Assembly (NCBI GenBank): GCA_965153455.1
Contig: OZ234493.1
Span: 28,324,213 to 28,388,212 of the forward strand
Source: Sphagnum compactum
Taxonomy: Eukaryota; Bryophyta; Sphagnopsida; Sphagnales
Length of the DNA stretch: 64,000 nt
Direction of reading: 5' to 3'
In this document: piece after piece, positions 51,010 to 62,379 of the stretch
Numbering within the stretch: position 1 is the first letter of the stretch
How the letters are laid out: the number at the start of each line of letters is the position of its first letter
Notes under the pieces: generated by a model
Databases searched by the model: none
The model's input: the letters and a program-made list of their open reading frames with translations, nothing else
Told to the model about the DNA's origin: nothing
Translations under genes and position numbers: made by a program

Positions 51010-51645
51010 AGCAACTAATGTATTGTCGCAACCCTACTTTGAAGAGAGTGTGAGGATGAGATTCACACTCCCGAAATGGGGACTTGGGAGTCCTCCGGGA
51101 CTCCCGAAATTTTAGAGTTCAATTGCAGGGGTCAAAACACCTTGCATTGAAGAGTTCTTTATATCATTGGAAAGCTATTGAAGTGTAGATGTCGAAAATG
51201 GGCTTGCATGAGCCATTCGGACATCTGTACCACAAGTTATGACCAAAAGAAGGGCCAGGAGTCAAATTGGCAGTTTGACTCCCGACCACTAAAAGTCGGG
51301 AATCGACCCGAGCCCGGTGCGTGCAGGTGAAGTGCGACACACCGTTGGAAAGCTCTCAATGAGAGCTACAACTTTGCTTCAGACCACATCCCAATCGGAG
51401 GTCTAAGCAAAGAGCTATAGCCTCGCAAAGTTGCGGGAGTCCAAATTGGGATAGTTTCGGGACTCCTCCTTGGGAGTCCCGGGACAAAAAGCCATTCGGA
51501 TGTAGGCTCCGCGAAGAGACGCAGAGAATACTATATGGGGGAAGGTGGTGACTTCCCCCTAGTCCGGGCCGTGGTGCGTCTTGTGAGTGCAAAGTTGACG
51601 GTGGCTTGTCCTAGCACTAAAGGTGATCCAGAAAGTGAACTAACC
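51010..51645. other. GC-rich segment at the retroelement junction
   Basis: Its composition is clearly GC-richer than both element halves. It contains recurring GGGAGTCC / GGACTCCC phrases on both strands (about 51088, 51110, 51430, 51460). It looks like part of an LTR or another inserted element, but it does not resemble the LTR at 56040-56567, and no TG...CA ends or target duplication could be fixed. Confidence 0.4.
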
Positions 51646-52230
51646 GTCTAGGGTCTACTAGGAATCCTTCCTCATAGACAATGTGTCCCAATAACATTCC
51701 CGAGTTGACACAAAATGCACATTTTTCTAGATTGAAACTTATGCCATTATTTCTACATTAGGTCATACATTTCTTAAAATGATTCAAATGTTTTTCTTTC
51801 TCTCCATAAACATTGAAATCATCTTTAAAAAATCGCATGAAATCGTTAAGATATTCTTTGAAAATTTGTGTAACCAATTTTTGAAAAGTGGTTGGAGCGT
51901 TACACAATCCAAATGGCATAATGTTATAGGCATATGTTCCCCATAAGTGATAAATGAATGTTTTCCCTTTATCTTCTTCAGCCATTCTCACTTGATTGTA
52001 ACCATTGTACCCATCAATAAAAGAATACATCTCATGTCCAACCATTGTGTCCAATATTAAATCCAAAAAAGGTAATTAATGGAAATGGATCTATCTTCGT
52101 TTGTGAATTCAACTTCTGGTAATCCACACAAATGCGTAATTTGCCATTTTTCTTCAATACGATTATTAGTAATGATAACCATTGGGTAATTTCAATATGG
52201 AAGATAAAATGTGCGTCCAATAACTTATCA
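51646..52230 (-). pseudogene. Reverse transcriptase front half, broken
   Basis: Two overlapping frames (52220-52032 and 52066-51758) plus a continuation past a stop to about 51650 carry the RT palm motifs. The residue before the Asp pair is Lys (FKDD), where the family usually has a hydrophobic residue. A frameshift separates LRICVDYQKLN from the first catalytic Asp. Confidence 0.9.
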
Positions 52231-53229
52231 AGATCTTCTCTTACCTTTAAAGCATAATTAAAGATTCATTTGGTAGGCTCATTGCTTAATCAAATGTGCA
52301 TCACCAGTCAATTCAATTTTGTATTCGCAAATTGATCTAGGAATTTCCTTTAGTTGCCCCAATTTAACCTCCATTTTCATATTAAAAATTGATCATCGAG
52401 CATCCTTTCCAACTTCCCTTGAAGAATAATTAAATTTTCTTTAGTACCAATTTGCTGCTCGTTAGCCTTGGTTGATTTTTTTCATATATCGTTATAAGAT
52501 ACTTTTTCTTTACTTTCTTCATGGTAAGGTAAAACTTCCTAATCTTGTTCTGGTCCTTCTTTGGTATTGATTGTTAATCTTTGGATATCCTTTGAAGTAT
52601 CTGGATATGGCTATGCTGGAACATCCATCTCGGCTTGTATTCGTTGTATTTCACCCATAAGTTCTTAATGTATTGCCTTTTTGCAATCCCATTTCATCCT
52701 TCTCCCTTTTGCGGGACTATTTTAGCTCATGATATTTTCCTCCTTAGGTTCCTTCAATTGTTGATTTCAAGTGGTTACAAATGTTGGTATAATGGGTATA
52801 CATTGTTCCACAATAACAACATTAACCCCAACCTTGGGTTGAAAATTTTTATTCTCATGTTCTAAATGTTGTTTCCATAGTGGATAGTCATTCCTTTGAT
52901 GTCCTTTTTTTCAGCAACAAAAAAATTCATATCACCTCCTTGTTGATTTCCATTATTTTAGTTGTAATTATTCCAGTTATAGCCATTTTGGTTATACCCA
53001 TTTCAACTAGACTGACCATCTTGATCTTGTCAATAACCTCGATTATTTTGGCATCCTTCATTCCATCCTTGGCGATTGTCTCGCCATCCTTGGCTATCCC
53101 TTCTTAAGTTATCATATCTAGGATTATTATTATCTAACTATCGAAAATTTTGTTCTTGCTTAACCTATTCAACTGGTGCTTTAGGTTGTACTACATTGAC
53201 CAAAATGTCCTTTTTGACATACTATCCTC

Positions 53230-53960
53230 CTAACTCCCTCAATGGACAGTCATTGGCTTCATGTTCTTGTCTTTGACATATGCTGCAAATTGTCTGCAAA
53301 AGTTTACATTCCTTTGTCAATGACCTTCATTATGACATTTTTGACAAAATACACCTCGTCAATATCCATCATCTCACTCCTTGCAATTTTTCCATTTTTT
53401 TTTCTTATGTTCATCATCAACTGATTCCTCATTTTAATCTTCACTATCCAACAATGGTTGAAATCATCTACTCCTGCGTGGTGTAGGCATCTCTTCTTCA
53501 ATTTCTCTTGCCAAATTAGCTACTTCAACAATCATTGTTTTTAGCATTCCAATAATGGTTAATTTAAACTTTTTTTTTAGTCCTTCCCTGAAGGTCTCTC
53601 TTAAATATACATCATCTGGTTGTTATGGTATAACAACACACAATTGTAAAAATCTATCATAATAATCTTCAACCGTTTCATGTTTCCATTGCTTCATTTT
53701 TCTCAAAGCTACTATGGTTTGTCTTTCGTTGCGGACATCATTGAATCTTGAAATAAATACACATTGAACATCTCCCCAGATTGCAACAAGATTTGTTATC
53801 TCATAACAGGTAAACCAACTTGCACTTTTTTTCGTAACATTGTAGGAAAATACTATAATTTATATGCATGAATGTCCTCACCATTCGTTACACATACTTT
53901 GGCTAATCTTCCAATGTGAGTTATTGTATCATCTCCATCATGGAACTTGGGTAATGGTAT
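53230..53960 (-). pseudogene. Retrotransposon gag remnant with CCHC knuckle
   Basis: A retrotrans_gag-like core at about 53790-53640 (VFISRFNDVRNERQ, ETVEDYYDRFLQL). It is followed by a Lys/Glu-rich linker, and then a zinc-knuckle CxxCx4Hx4C at about 53290-53235 (CSICQRQEHEANDCP). A second knuckle-like CQKCHNEGH just before it is broken by a stop. Confidence 0.85.
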
Positions 53961-53999
53961 TCGTAATACATTTGGTGCCACTATCGCCATTGTTGGGGG

Positions 54000-56019
54000 C
54001 ACATGTATTACAGATATTGTGAAGTGGGAAAATAAATTGGTTTGTTGTGCAACAAATGTTGGTCTTTCTTGTCATATTGATTGTTGTTCAACTGATTTAA
54101 ACAATGGATTTCTTATTGTATTGATTCTCTATGGTGTCACATTGTTATCCTCATATGAGATTGATTCGTCTTTGACTTTGATATCGAATAAGTTTGTTAG
54201 GAGGTTTTTAGCTAGAGTGAGAAACCCTTATATTAATTACAAGGATTGTGTTCCTATTTTGGTAGACTATTGTTTAGGTATGAGAGTTTCCGATTAGGAT
54301 TGAACTTCTCCTTCTTATCATGTTGATGTTTCATCTTCCTCATGTTCTTCATGTGTGGTTGATATTGTGGACTACACATTAACATCATTGGTAGTGGACT
54401 ACACTCCCTCAATTGTTGTTTGTGTAGCCAACACAGATGCTTCTTGAAACAACGGTTCTCGGAGCTAATCTTTTGTCTTGCTCCCCAAAATGCCTAACTC
54501 TCTTCATCAACTGTAGTATTAGAATGCTTAACCTAGAATTCAACATTCCTAAAATCTTATCATTTCTCTTCTTAGATTCTGTTTTATATTAACTTGTTCT
54601 CTACTTTTCTTCTTGTACATCATGGGTTCCCATGAACATATATCCTCTATCCTTTCTATCCCTCATATTTTGATGGTTCATGGCCTTTCAATTAAAGGTG
54701 GAATCATTAAATTAGGTATCAACATAATTTGCCCATATTCTTCTGAAGAATATTTTTCATTTCCTCTTGTTCTTAAACAAAATTCCCCTTTCTTCTTCTA
54801 GGTATCCATAATGCATCACATGGCATCCATTTTTCAATTAAAGCATTGATATTTACTTTGTTAAATTCTCTATGATCTAGTAATTTTATAACATGATGTG
54901 TTGTATAAACATTTTCATTCCGTAGTAATATAAGTAAATAAATTAGGATGGGAAGCCAACATTTCATTGAGTACATAATTATGTTCTTTTATTTTTAATA
55001 ATCATCTTTAAACGAGATACCCCTTCTTTCCTAAGTCTATATATTCCTTAAAAATCCTTAAATCCACATGGAAAAACAACTATTAAAATGTGCAAATAAT
55101 AAAACTCTAAATTGATTTCATATATTTCTACAAACGTTTTTTCAGCCATTTATAATAATAAGAGTGGTATTTGTTTTTCTTTGATGGATAATTCATTAGA
55201 GCAATATGATTCATTTCCATAGCTATATGCTACCAAATCCTCAACCCATCTACATCGTAATTGTAACAAATCAAGAGGTATCCACCATTTAATTTATGCA
55301 TTATTATTTGGTTTTAAATATTCTTTTTCATCTCTCATACTTACAATATGATTAGTCGATGTTACTTTGTCCACTCTTGTTAAAATAAAAACACAAACTA
55401 TTAATGGTAGCCATTTTCTATATTGACATAATTTTGCACCATCAATGTATAAAATATAATTTTGTAATGACCATACAATTGTTTTTCCATGTAATTTTTG
55501 TAAAATTAAGTCTTGGATTCCCATCGGTAATAATTTTAACCTATCCACAAATTCATTCCAATTGCCTTTTTGTGGACATGATCTTAGGGTAATCAAATAT
55601 GCGGATAGTGTCCATCCATACATACAATGATCTTTGAGCAATTATTTTGCTTCCTCTAATGGTAATGTAAGTTTTTCCCAAAGGACAAGATTATACCCTC
55701 TTATCATGTTTCCATACCATTTTTGAGTCTACGAATAAAATATTCTTTTAGACACATCTTTCTTGCATGGTATTGTTCAATTTCAGAGAATAACTCAAGA
55801 AAATCTTGGACATAGTTGGCACCTTCCAACAACATATATCCTAACGTTCTACCAAGTTGATTAACACAGAAAGCTCCTAAATTAGAATAACATTTACCTC
55901 CATATTGTAATTATATCCATTTGCTCAAGATATACACAGTACAAAATCCTACATTTACGAGATACAATTCTGCATGTTCCATTATAAACTCATGTTATTC
56001 CATATTTCACAACACCAAT
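54000..56019 (-). other. Probable 5' internal region of the Ty3/gypsy element
   Basis: It lies between the PBS and the recognisable gag. The best minus-strand frame (55641-55294, 115 codons) has no domain I can name and may be the degraded gag N-terminus or untranslated leader. Confidence 0.5.
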
Positions 56020-56037
56020 TCCCTAGCATGGTCGCCA
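56020..56037 (-). other. Primer-binding-site-like sequence
   Basis: On the minus strand TGGCGACCATGCTAGGGA starts two bases after the LTR end. It resembles the tRNA-Asp-type site of plant Athila/Tat elements with about five mismatches, mostly transitions. Confidence 0.6.
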
Positions 56038-56039
56038 AA

Positions 56040-56567
56040 TGTTAGCGATGTTTTTTATGTGACTTGGGTATTCATCGCTGCTGGGTTATTATCTACCATC
56101 TACATGCAGTACCACATACCAGAGTAGTTAAGACATGTTACAAGTTGCAATTACTACCAGCAAGTAATGTGGAAGATGAAACATTCATACATAAGATCAT
56201 CTCGTGGTCATAAAATTAGTGTGTGTATTATCAGATTTGAGTACATAAGTATCATTTGTCCTAGGCTGCTTGGTAACAACTATTCCCTGCCCTCTTAATA
56301 TCTCCATCTTCCTCCTTGTCTTTTCAAACCTTTAGATAATTAAGCCTACGTCGTTTCAACAGGCCGATGGGTTTGACAGGTAAGCATGTTGATAACTAAA
56401 CCTGTTAAGTATGCCAAATATAGCCCTACTGACCCTCGGTAAGACATTTAACCCAAATCGGCTATAACTTAGTTTGGTAGACATATTGCTTTATTTTGGC
56501 AGGGTCCTTACACAGACTTCTTTAACTACTCCCTACTCACTATTTAGTAAGTGCTATATTCCTAACA
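56040..56567 (-). repeat. 528-bp LTR of the Ty3/gypsy element
   Basis: On the minus strand it begins TGTTAGGAATA at 56567 and ends CGCTAACA at 56040, giving 6-bp inverted ends TGTTAG/CTAACA. The PBS follows at the expected 2-nt spacing. No second copy of this LTR is visible in the window. Confidence 0.75.
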
Positions 56568-57884
56568 AATAACAACTTTGTTTCAAATGTGTTTTTTACG
56601 CTTTAGTCCTTACCTTCTTTATCATTTTTATTCCCTTTTGTTATAGTTATATTCTTGTACTTCCTTTCATCATGGTCTTGCACATTAGAGCTTAAGGTGA
56701 ACTCCTTTCATGTTGCTCCTCTTTATGATTTACATTTTTTGTAAGTGTAGGTGGTGGTGTTGTGATCATCTTGCAACTCCAATCATTGTTATGAGCTTCA
56801 TGATCATCATATTTCATGCGAATTACACCATTTATTATCTTGCACATGATTTTGTCATGGTCTTGCCTTGTTGTTTAAAAATCACAATTGTGACATTTGG
56901 AATGCAATATTCTCATTTGTTTGCAAACGACAATTTTCAAAGATAATGCAAAATATAATAGTTATTTCATTTTTCTACACTTCATAGTTTTTCGTGGTAA
57001 TGGGAAGTGCAATACACCCATTTTGTTATAAACCTTAATTTTTCATGCAAGAATGACCACAATGTCACAATACCATTTGCAAATGCATATTCCATTTCCT
57101 ATTTGTCTGTTCATTCTTTAGAGGTTTATAAATGGTTTATTTTACAACAATGGAAATGAAAGCAAAGTTTAAAGATTCATGTTTTGGTTTTATATGTTGG
57201 GCTATGGCAAGTGTGCAAGGCAATTCAAACTTGAATGCTCTAGGCCCATTGCCAAATGAAGGAAGAATTGTTAGTTTTTCAAATGAAAAACTTGTTTGTC
57301 TCCTTACATCCAAATGATCTTACATTGAAGCCCATCCCTCTTATCCATAGATGTTAGTATAAACATTGAATTTTTTACCATTGAAAAAGCTTAATTAGTA
57401 AAAACTTTATTGACTTTGCATAAACAAATAAAATTATGGGTTTAGGATTTACAACACTATGGATAAAAATTGTATGAATATGTGTGTGTTTTTTTTGGGT
57501 GGTGTTTTACACTTGCACATTGTATTTTACATGGAAAGAAATAGCTTTACATGATTTTACACTTACACATTTCAAGTTATATTCTTACATGAAATATACA
57601 TATATTTGATAAACACTTACATTTGCCCAATTAATATATCAAAAACCACATACACACACAACATTGAATTACACCTATCTTCAACATATATATATATTTA
57701 ATGATCTACGTTAATAGGTATTCACATTTTTAGGGAGGGGTACTAGCCCATGTTGGAAATGGTGAGAAACAATTTTCAAAATAGAAATTTCATACAACCA
57801 ATGAGAAGGCTTAAATATGCACTTAAGGAGGCTTAATTGTTTCCATTTAGGTTTTGTGAGGAAAGGCCGCAGATTCTTTTTGAA
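56568..57884. other. No gene recognised
   Basis: AT-rich flank of the retroelement. Frames of up to 78 codons have no support. Confidence 0.55.
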
Positions 57885-58115
57885 TTTGTTCCCAATATGT
57901 TCCATCAAGTTTACAAAATGTTCCCCAAGTTCCTCAAGACGTTCCCATTAACATATCAATTTTATCCCTTATTGTAAACTGGACACAATTCAACTTCCAT
58001 GTATATAACTTGTAAAAGGGGGGTCCAAAGGGGTGATTCTATTGGGAACTCTCCAATATTTATAAAAAATTGGTGATGGGCCAATCAATGTGGCTCTTTC
58101 AAGGGGAAAAGAAAA
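57885..58115 (+). repeat. Dispersed repeat family A, copy 2
   Basis: Partner of 28630-28870, with the same order of blocks and no long poly-A. Confidence 0.75.
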
Positions 58116-58164
58116 AAGTAATGTCCAATAGGCCTGTCCACACCAGGATTTTTTTTAAAAGATT

Positions 58165-58260
58165 TTGTGATGTAGCCAAGGTGGCAACCATCCAGAAACT
58201 AATTTAGCCAATTCTGGCTACATATCAGATATGAAAGTAGAAAAAAACCAGGAAATTTTT
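58165..58260 (+). repeat. Dispersed repeat family C
   Basis: TTTTGTGATGTAGCCAAGGT, GGCAACCATCCAGAAAC and a mutated palindrome (TTAGCCAATTCTGGCTACATA). It directly precedes the tandem array. Confidence 0.7.
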
Positions 58261-58275
58261 CTTTCTTTTTTTTTT

Positions 58276-59022
58276 ACTAAACCTTTTGCAAATTATTTTC
58301 ACAAGTTGAGAGTTCAAATTCTCAACAAGTTTGGCAAGTATTGATCAATATATTTTTCTATTTTTTTGGCTAAACTTTTTGCGAATTATTTTCACAAGTT
58401 GAGAGTTCAATTCTCAACAAGTTTGGCAAATATCAACAAAATTTTCTGTTTCTTTGGCTAAACCTTTTGCAAATTATTTTCACAAGTTGAGAATCAATTC
58501 TCAACAATTTTGGGAAATATCAATAATTTTTTCCCTTTTGTGAACTAAACCTTTTGCAAATTATTTTCGCAATAAGTTGACAGTTTAATTCTCAACAATT
58601 GGCAACTATGAATAAAATTTTCTCTTGTTTTGGCTGAACCTTTTGCAAATTTATTTTCACAAGTTGAGACTTCAATTCTCAACATTTTTGGCAAGTATCA
58701 ATAATTTTTTTCCCTTTTTGGCTAAACCTTATAGTGAACTATTTTCACAAGTTGAAAGTTCCACTCTCAACAAGTTTGGCAAATAATCAATAATTTTTTC
58801 TCTTTTTTTTTTTGGCTAAACCTTTTGTGCATTATTTTCTCAAGTTGAGAGTTCAATTCTCAACAAGTTTGGCAAATATCAATAAAAATTTCTCTTTTTT
58901 TTTGGGCTAAACCTTTTGCAAATAATTTTCACAAGTTGAGAGTTCAATTCTCAACAAGTTTGGCAAATATCAATAAAATTTTCCCTCTATTTTTGGCTAA
59001 ACCTTTTGCAAATTCTTTGGTG
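58276..59022 (+). repeat. ~89-bp tandem array, eight full units and one partial
   Basis: Units start near 58279, 58366, 58456, 58542, 58631, 58721, 58813, 58903 and 58995 with GGCTAAACCTTTTGCAAATT. Each carries the palindromic GTTGAGAGTTCAATTCTCAAC-type element followed by AAGTTTGGCAAATATCAATA and a T-rich spacer. The array stops abruptly at 59022. Confidence 0.9.
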
Positions 59023-59284
59023 TTGAACATCAGTGGTAGGTAAAGGTAATGTTTGCATCCTCTTGAAAGCATCATCATCATCACCATCACCATCACCATC
59101 ATGGAGCTGCTGCCACTTGTCTGCAAATGGGCAGGACAAATAGTCCGGTGTACCGGTCCAGTAGTCTGATGTGGATTGGTGCATGAGCATCAAACACTTG
59201 GCATTTCTCCACTTGGAACACAACATGGAATCTGTGTCATCACAATGCCCCATGTGTCAAGTGAAGGATTGTCAGCACTTTGGA

Positions 59285-59316
<32 letters not shown>

Positions 59317-59836
59317 TTTGCTCTTGATCAGCAGGCATCACTTTTGAGTTAGTAGAGAGAAAGGTTCACAGAACTAAGTGATGCAAGGTAGTACTAATAA
59401 TAACTGACACTTTGGTTTGTGAGAAAGGGAGAATTGAGTCTGGAGTTTTGGTTTCATTTGATTTCAGACCAATTGGTACCAATTCTTGATGAAGAATCAA
59501 TCATCTGAAGCTTTGTAGTTGAGATTTGTAGAAAACGGGAAGTTGATAATTTCCCTAGAATCTTACCAAAGGGGCATTTCCGCTGCAATACTAGTGAATG
59601 AATTCTTGTTTTTGAAGGTCTGATCAAAACCTTGCAAAAGGGCAATCGTGGGTGCCGCCTCCATATTTAGGTCAAGAGCTGGGTTTGTCTCATCAAAGTT
59701 CTAAACTTGCAAAAGAAAGAATCGGACTAGAACTTTGCGCTGCATAAAAAAAAAACAGGCGAGCAATTGGGTAGGGGGAGAGTGCTTCTGAAAACTGTTA
59801 GGGGTAATTTTTGAAGAAGCTTGCAACTTTGTAGTT
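59023..59836 (+). promoter_or_regulatory. Probable promoter and leader of the gene at 59837
   Basis: GC-richer than the array before it, with ATC/ACC (59070-59100) and TTG (59288-59318) microsatellites. The minus-strand frame 59253-58987 is built partly from the ATC repeat (Asp/Gly run) and is not called a gene. No TATA box could be assigned. Confidence 0.4.
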
Positions 59837-61874
59837 ATGAAGACGAATTCCTTCCTGTACAGGCTGATGTCAATACGACAAAGAATGGGTGTCCCGCAGA
59901 AACAGAGATTGGGTCGTCTTGTTTCCACATCGACCATGTCCTCGCAATGCTTCTTCCATACTACACCCAAGTTCTCCCCCAGCTCCACAAGGATTAATGG
60001 TTGCAGTTCACCACCCAGAAAGTTTCAGGATGAAATTACAACTGGTGTACAGATTAGGGTTTTCAATATGTTGAAGAGGATCAATGAAGAATCGATGCCA
60101 CATTGCGGGGATACCGTTGCCAGAGATCATAAGGAAATTCGTCCAAAGTTTGGTAAGATTATGGGGAGTTTGGAACTTGGAGGAGTGAGGTACATGGGCA
60201 TAGGGAGTTTCAAGGGAGGCGGAAGACCAGCAGAACATGGACTACGCTTGCCTCCTAGTCCTAAGCCGGATGGTTCCAAAGAGAAACATGAGGTTTGAAA
60301 GCTCAAACCCATCATTTCTATCTTTTGTTTCTGCTCGTCACTCGCTGACTGCACTAGCTATATCTCATTTGATTCAAGCTGCTAGATGGTTGTGTAGGAT
60401 AATTGAACATTCTTGGGCGATGCAATGACGTCAAACTCTTCTTGATTTAGGGTTTAGGGTTTAGGGTTTGGAGCAGTGTTGGGCAGTTCTTGACTTTTAT
60501 GAACAACCTCTGGTTCTGGTTCCTTAAAAAAATTTAGAATGGTTCCAGTTCCACAAACAAATAGAACCCCAGGTCCAGTTCTGGTCTGGTTCTTGAAATC
60601 AATTGTTTGGATCAAGAGCAATGGGTGTGTAACTGTGATTTTGCTAAACAGAACAAGCAAAGTCTTGGCACCAGACTGTGTAGACACATCAATGCAATGG
60701 AAGTTCTAATTTGATGGTTATGCTTCATCAAGCTTTTTATATGGAAGGTGATCTTGGGTTTGTAGTAAGTAAGCTCCCAAAGGTTTGATTGGTTTGATAA
60801 ATTAGTAAACTACCTCAGTTCCTTATGGTTTTGGGTGTGCAGCAAGATGAAAGGGAGAAATTTTTGGGAAGTGCGAAGCAAGATCTAGCCACTCGCATTA
60901 GTGACACAGAAAGAACACTGCAGGATTCGACTGTGGAGGAATCAAGCCAGACCCACGTAACTGGAGGTGCCACAACTGAGCTCCAGTTTGGTGTGCAGGA
61001 TGGCGGCCCATCGGGTGTGGCTGTCGACAATGCTTATGAAGAACTCCTTAAAAAATCTGAGGTGTCAGGTATTGATGACTGTCCTGTCCATTGTCAATTG
61101 GAAGTTTCAGAGTTTTGGTGCATCTTATCATCTGTTGTGTGTTGCAGTGTGCAGTTGTTGTGCTACACTTTTTTGTTGCTTGTAAATTCATCCAATTTTG
61201 TGGTTCTATGTGACCATGGCTCCTAGCATTCATGACTGCACAGAACTCACACCCAGATCATCTTCATGCAAAATGCACAAGAATGTTTATTAAATATTTT
61301 GATCTATGCATTGCTCAAGAGTAAACTTATTTAGTGAAGTATGTTTGCAGATCATAGAAGGCAGACAGCTGGTGATAAAGGGCAATCTCTTGAGGAGACA
61401 AGCACCGTCACTGATCATGATGCTGACAATCCACATGTGGAGATTGCTTCTGAGGTTTGGAGTGCAATGGATGCTGACACAAGCCACTTTCTTGATGACT
61501 CAGACAAAGAAGAGGTTCAAGGACAAGAGAACGAGTCAATCATGGGAATCGGTTCTCGGGGACCTGGTGAAAGCCTTGAAGATGAATCTACAGGTCCTGG
61601 AGAAACAGTTCGCGAAACTTTGGATGCAACAAGAGCAGAAAATAGATCTGGGTCTAAAGCACGGACACCAAAACCAGGTGTAAGGGTTGGAAATGTTCCA
61701 GCAACAGGGGCAAGTGCAAATGAAACTGACCGTGGTGACATTCCAAAACTGAGCTCCAAGCAACAAAGCACAGGAGGTGAAACACTGGATCATGCCCAGC
61801 AGCAATATGAGAAATCTATTTCAGAGTTTGGACTTGGTGGTGACCAAAACCTGAAAGCAGATCCAACGAATTGA
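59837..61874 (+). CDS. Unrecognised protein with probable organelle-targeting N-terminus
   Basis: I do not recognise the family. Three exons, 59837-60292, 60843-61068 and 61351-61874, join in phase (0, then 1) to 401 residues with a TGA at 61874. The first 45 residues are rich in Arg, Ser and Thr with one acidic-free stretch (YRLMSIRQRMGVPQKQRLGR), a mitochondrial or plastid presequence pattern. Residues about 125-140 hold a Gly-rich segment (GVRYMGIGSFKGGGRP). The second half is acidic and hydrophilic (Glu, Asp, Thr, Gly) and likely disordered. The first donor (GAG/GTTTGA) is weak, so an alternative exon end is possible. Intron 1 holds four TTTAGGG-like units (60446-60469) and GGTTCT-rich sequence. 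No transmembrane segment was seen. Confidence 0.72.
60446..60469 (+). repeat. Interstitial telomere-like motif in intron 1
   Basis: Three and a half TTTAGGG units inside the first intron of the gene at 59837. Confidence 0.9.
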
Positions 61875-61959
61875 GTAGCACGGAGGATTCTACAAATCAT
61901 GAAAGCAGCAGCCCACATCCTTGAAGAATCACTTTGGGGTTTGCACCAGCCTTGGGCGG

Positions 61960-62370
61960 GTATTGCCTTTTGAACATACCAGCTCCAGTATTGGATCTAT
62001 TTTATTTTTCAAAATTCATACCACCTTGGTATTGGTATTGGACCTTTTGTAGGTCCGGATATTAGGGTTCAAGGCTGATTGTTGGCTGGTATATGAGTCC
62101 ACTACATACTTGATATTGAGATTGGTACAACCCTTGTATGAAGTTGGCATTACCTCTGGTCCCCCCCACCACGCAAGTACTGGTACGAGGCTGGTCTTAC
62201 CTCACGTCCCTACAAGGTATTACACTGGTATTACCTTGTACTGACTAAGCAGGCGCCACTACAAGGTTGGTATTGCCTTAGGTCACACCAGTTTGTTTGC
62301 TTCTTTGATACTAAGACCAGAGTCTATATACCGAGGTTCCAGCCCGATGATACCCACCCAAAACTGGTTT
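61960..62370. repeat. Degenerate GGTATTACC / ACAAGG repeats
   Basis: GGTATTG, GGTATTACC, TACAAGG and AGGCTGGT recur irregularly. The phrases resemble those of the 43-bp minisatellite at 9193-9715 (ACAAGGACCAGACTGGTATC), so a common origin is possible. Confidence 0.5.
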
Positions 62371-62379
62371 CAACTTTCA

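Larger units (their letters stand above)
51646..56567 (-). mobile_element. Ty3/gypsy element, 5' half: LTR, PBS, gag, RT front (- strand)
   Basis: Read right to left: LTR (56567-56040), primer-binding site, gag, then RT. The RT front is at about 52230-51646, with LRICVDYQKLN, the first catalytic Asp in FIDGYNGYNQV, IMPFGLCNAPTTFQ, and the Asp pair in FFKDDFNVYG, ending near GHIVYEEGFLVD. Frameshifts and stops are present. RNase H and integrase do not follow; they lie inverted at 48505-50814. The order LTR-gag-RT fits plant Ty3/gypsy elements. Confidence 0.88.
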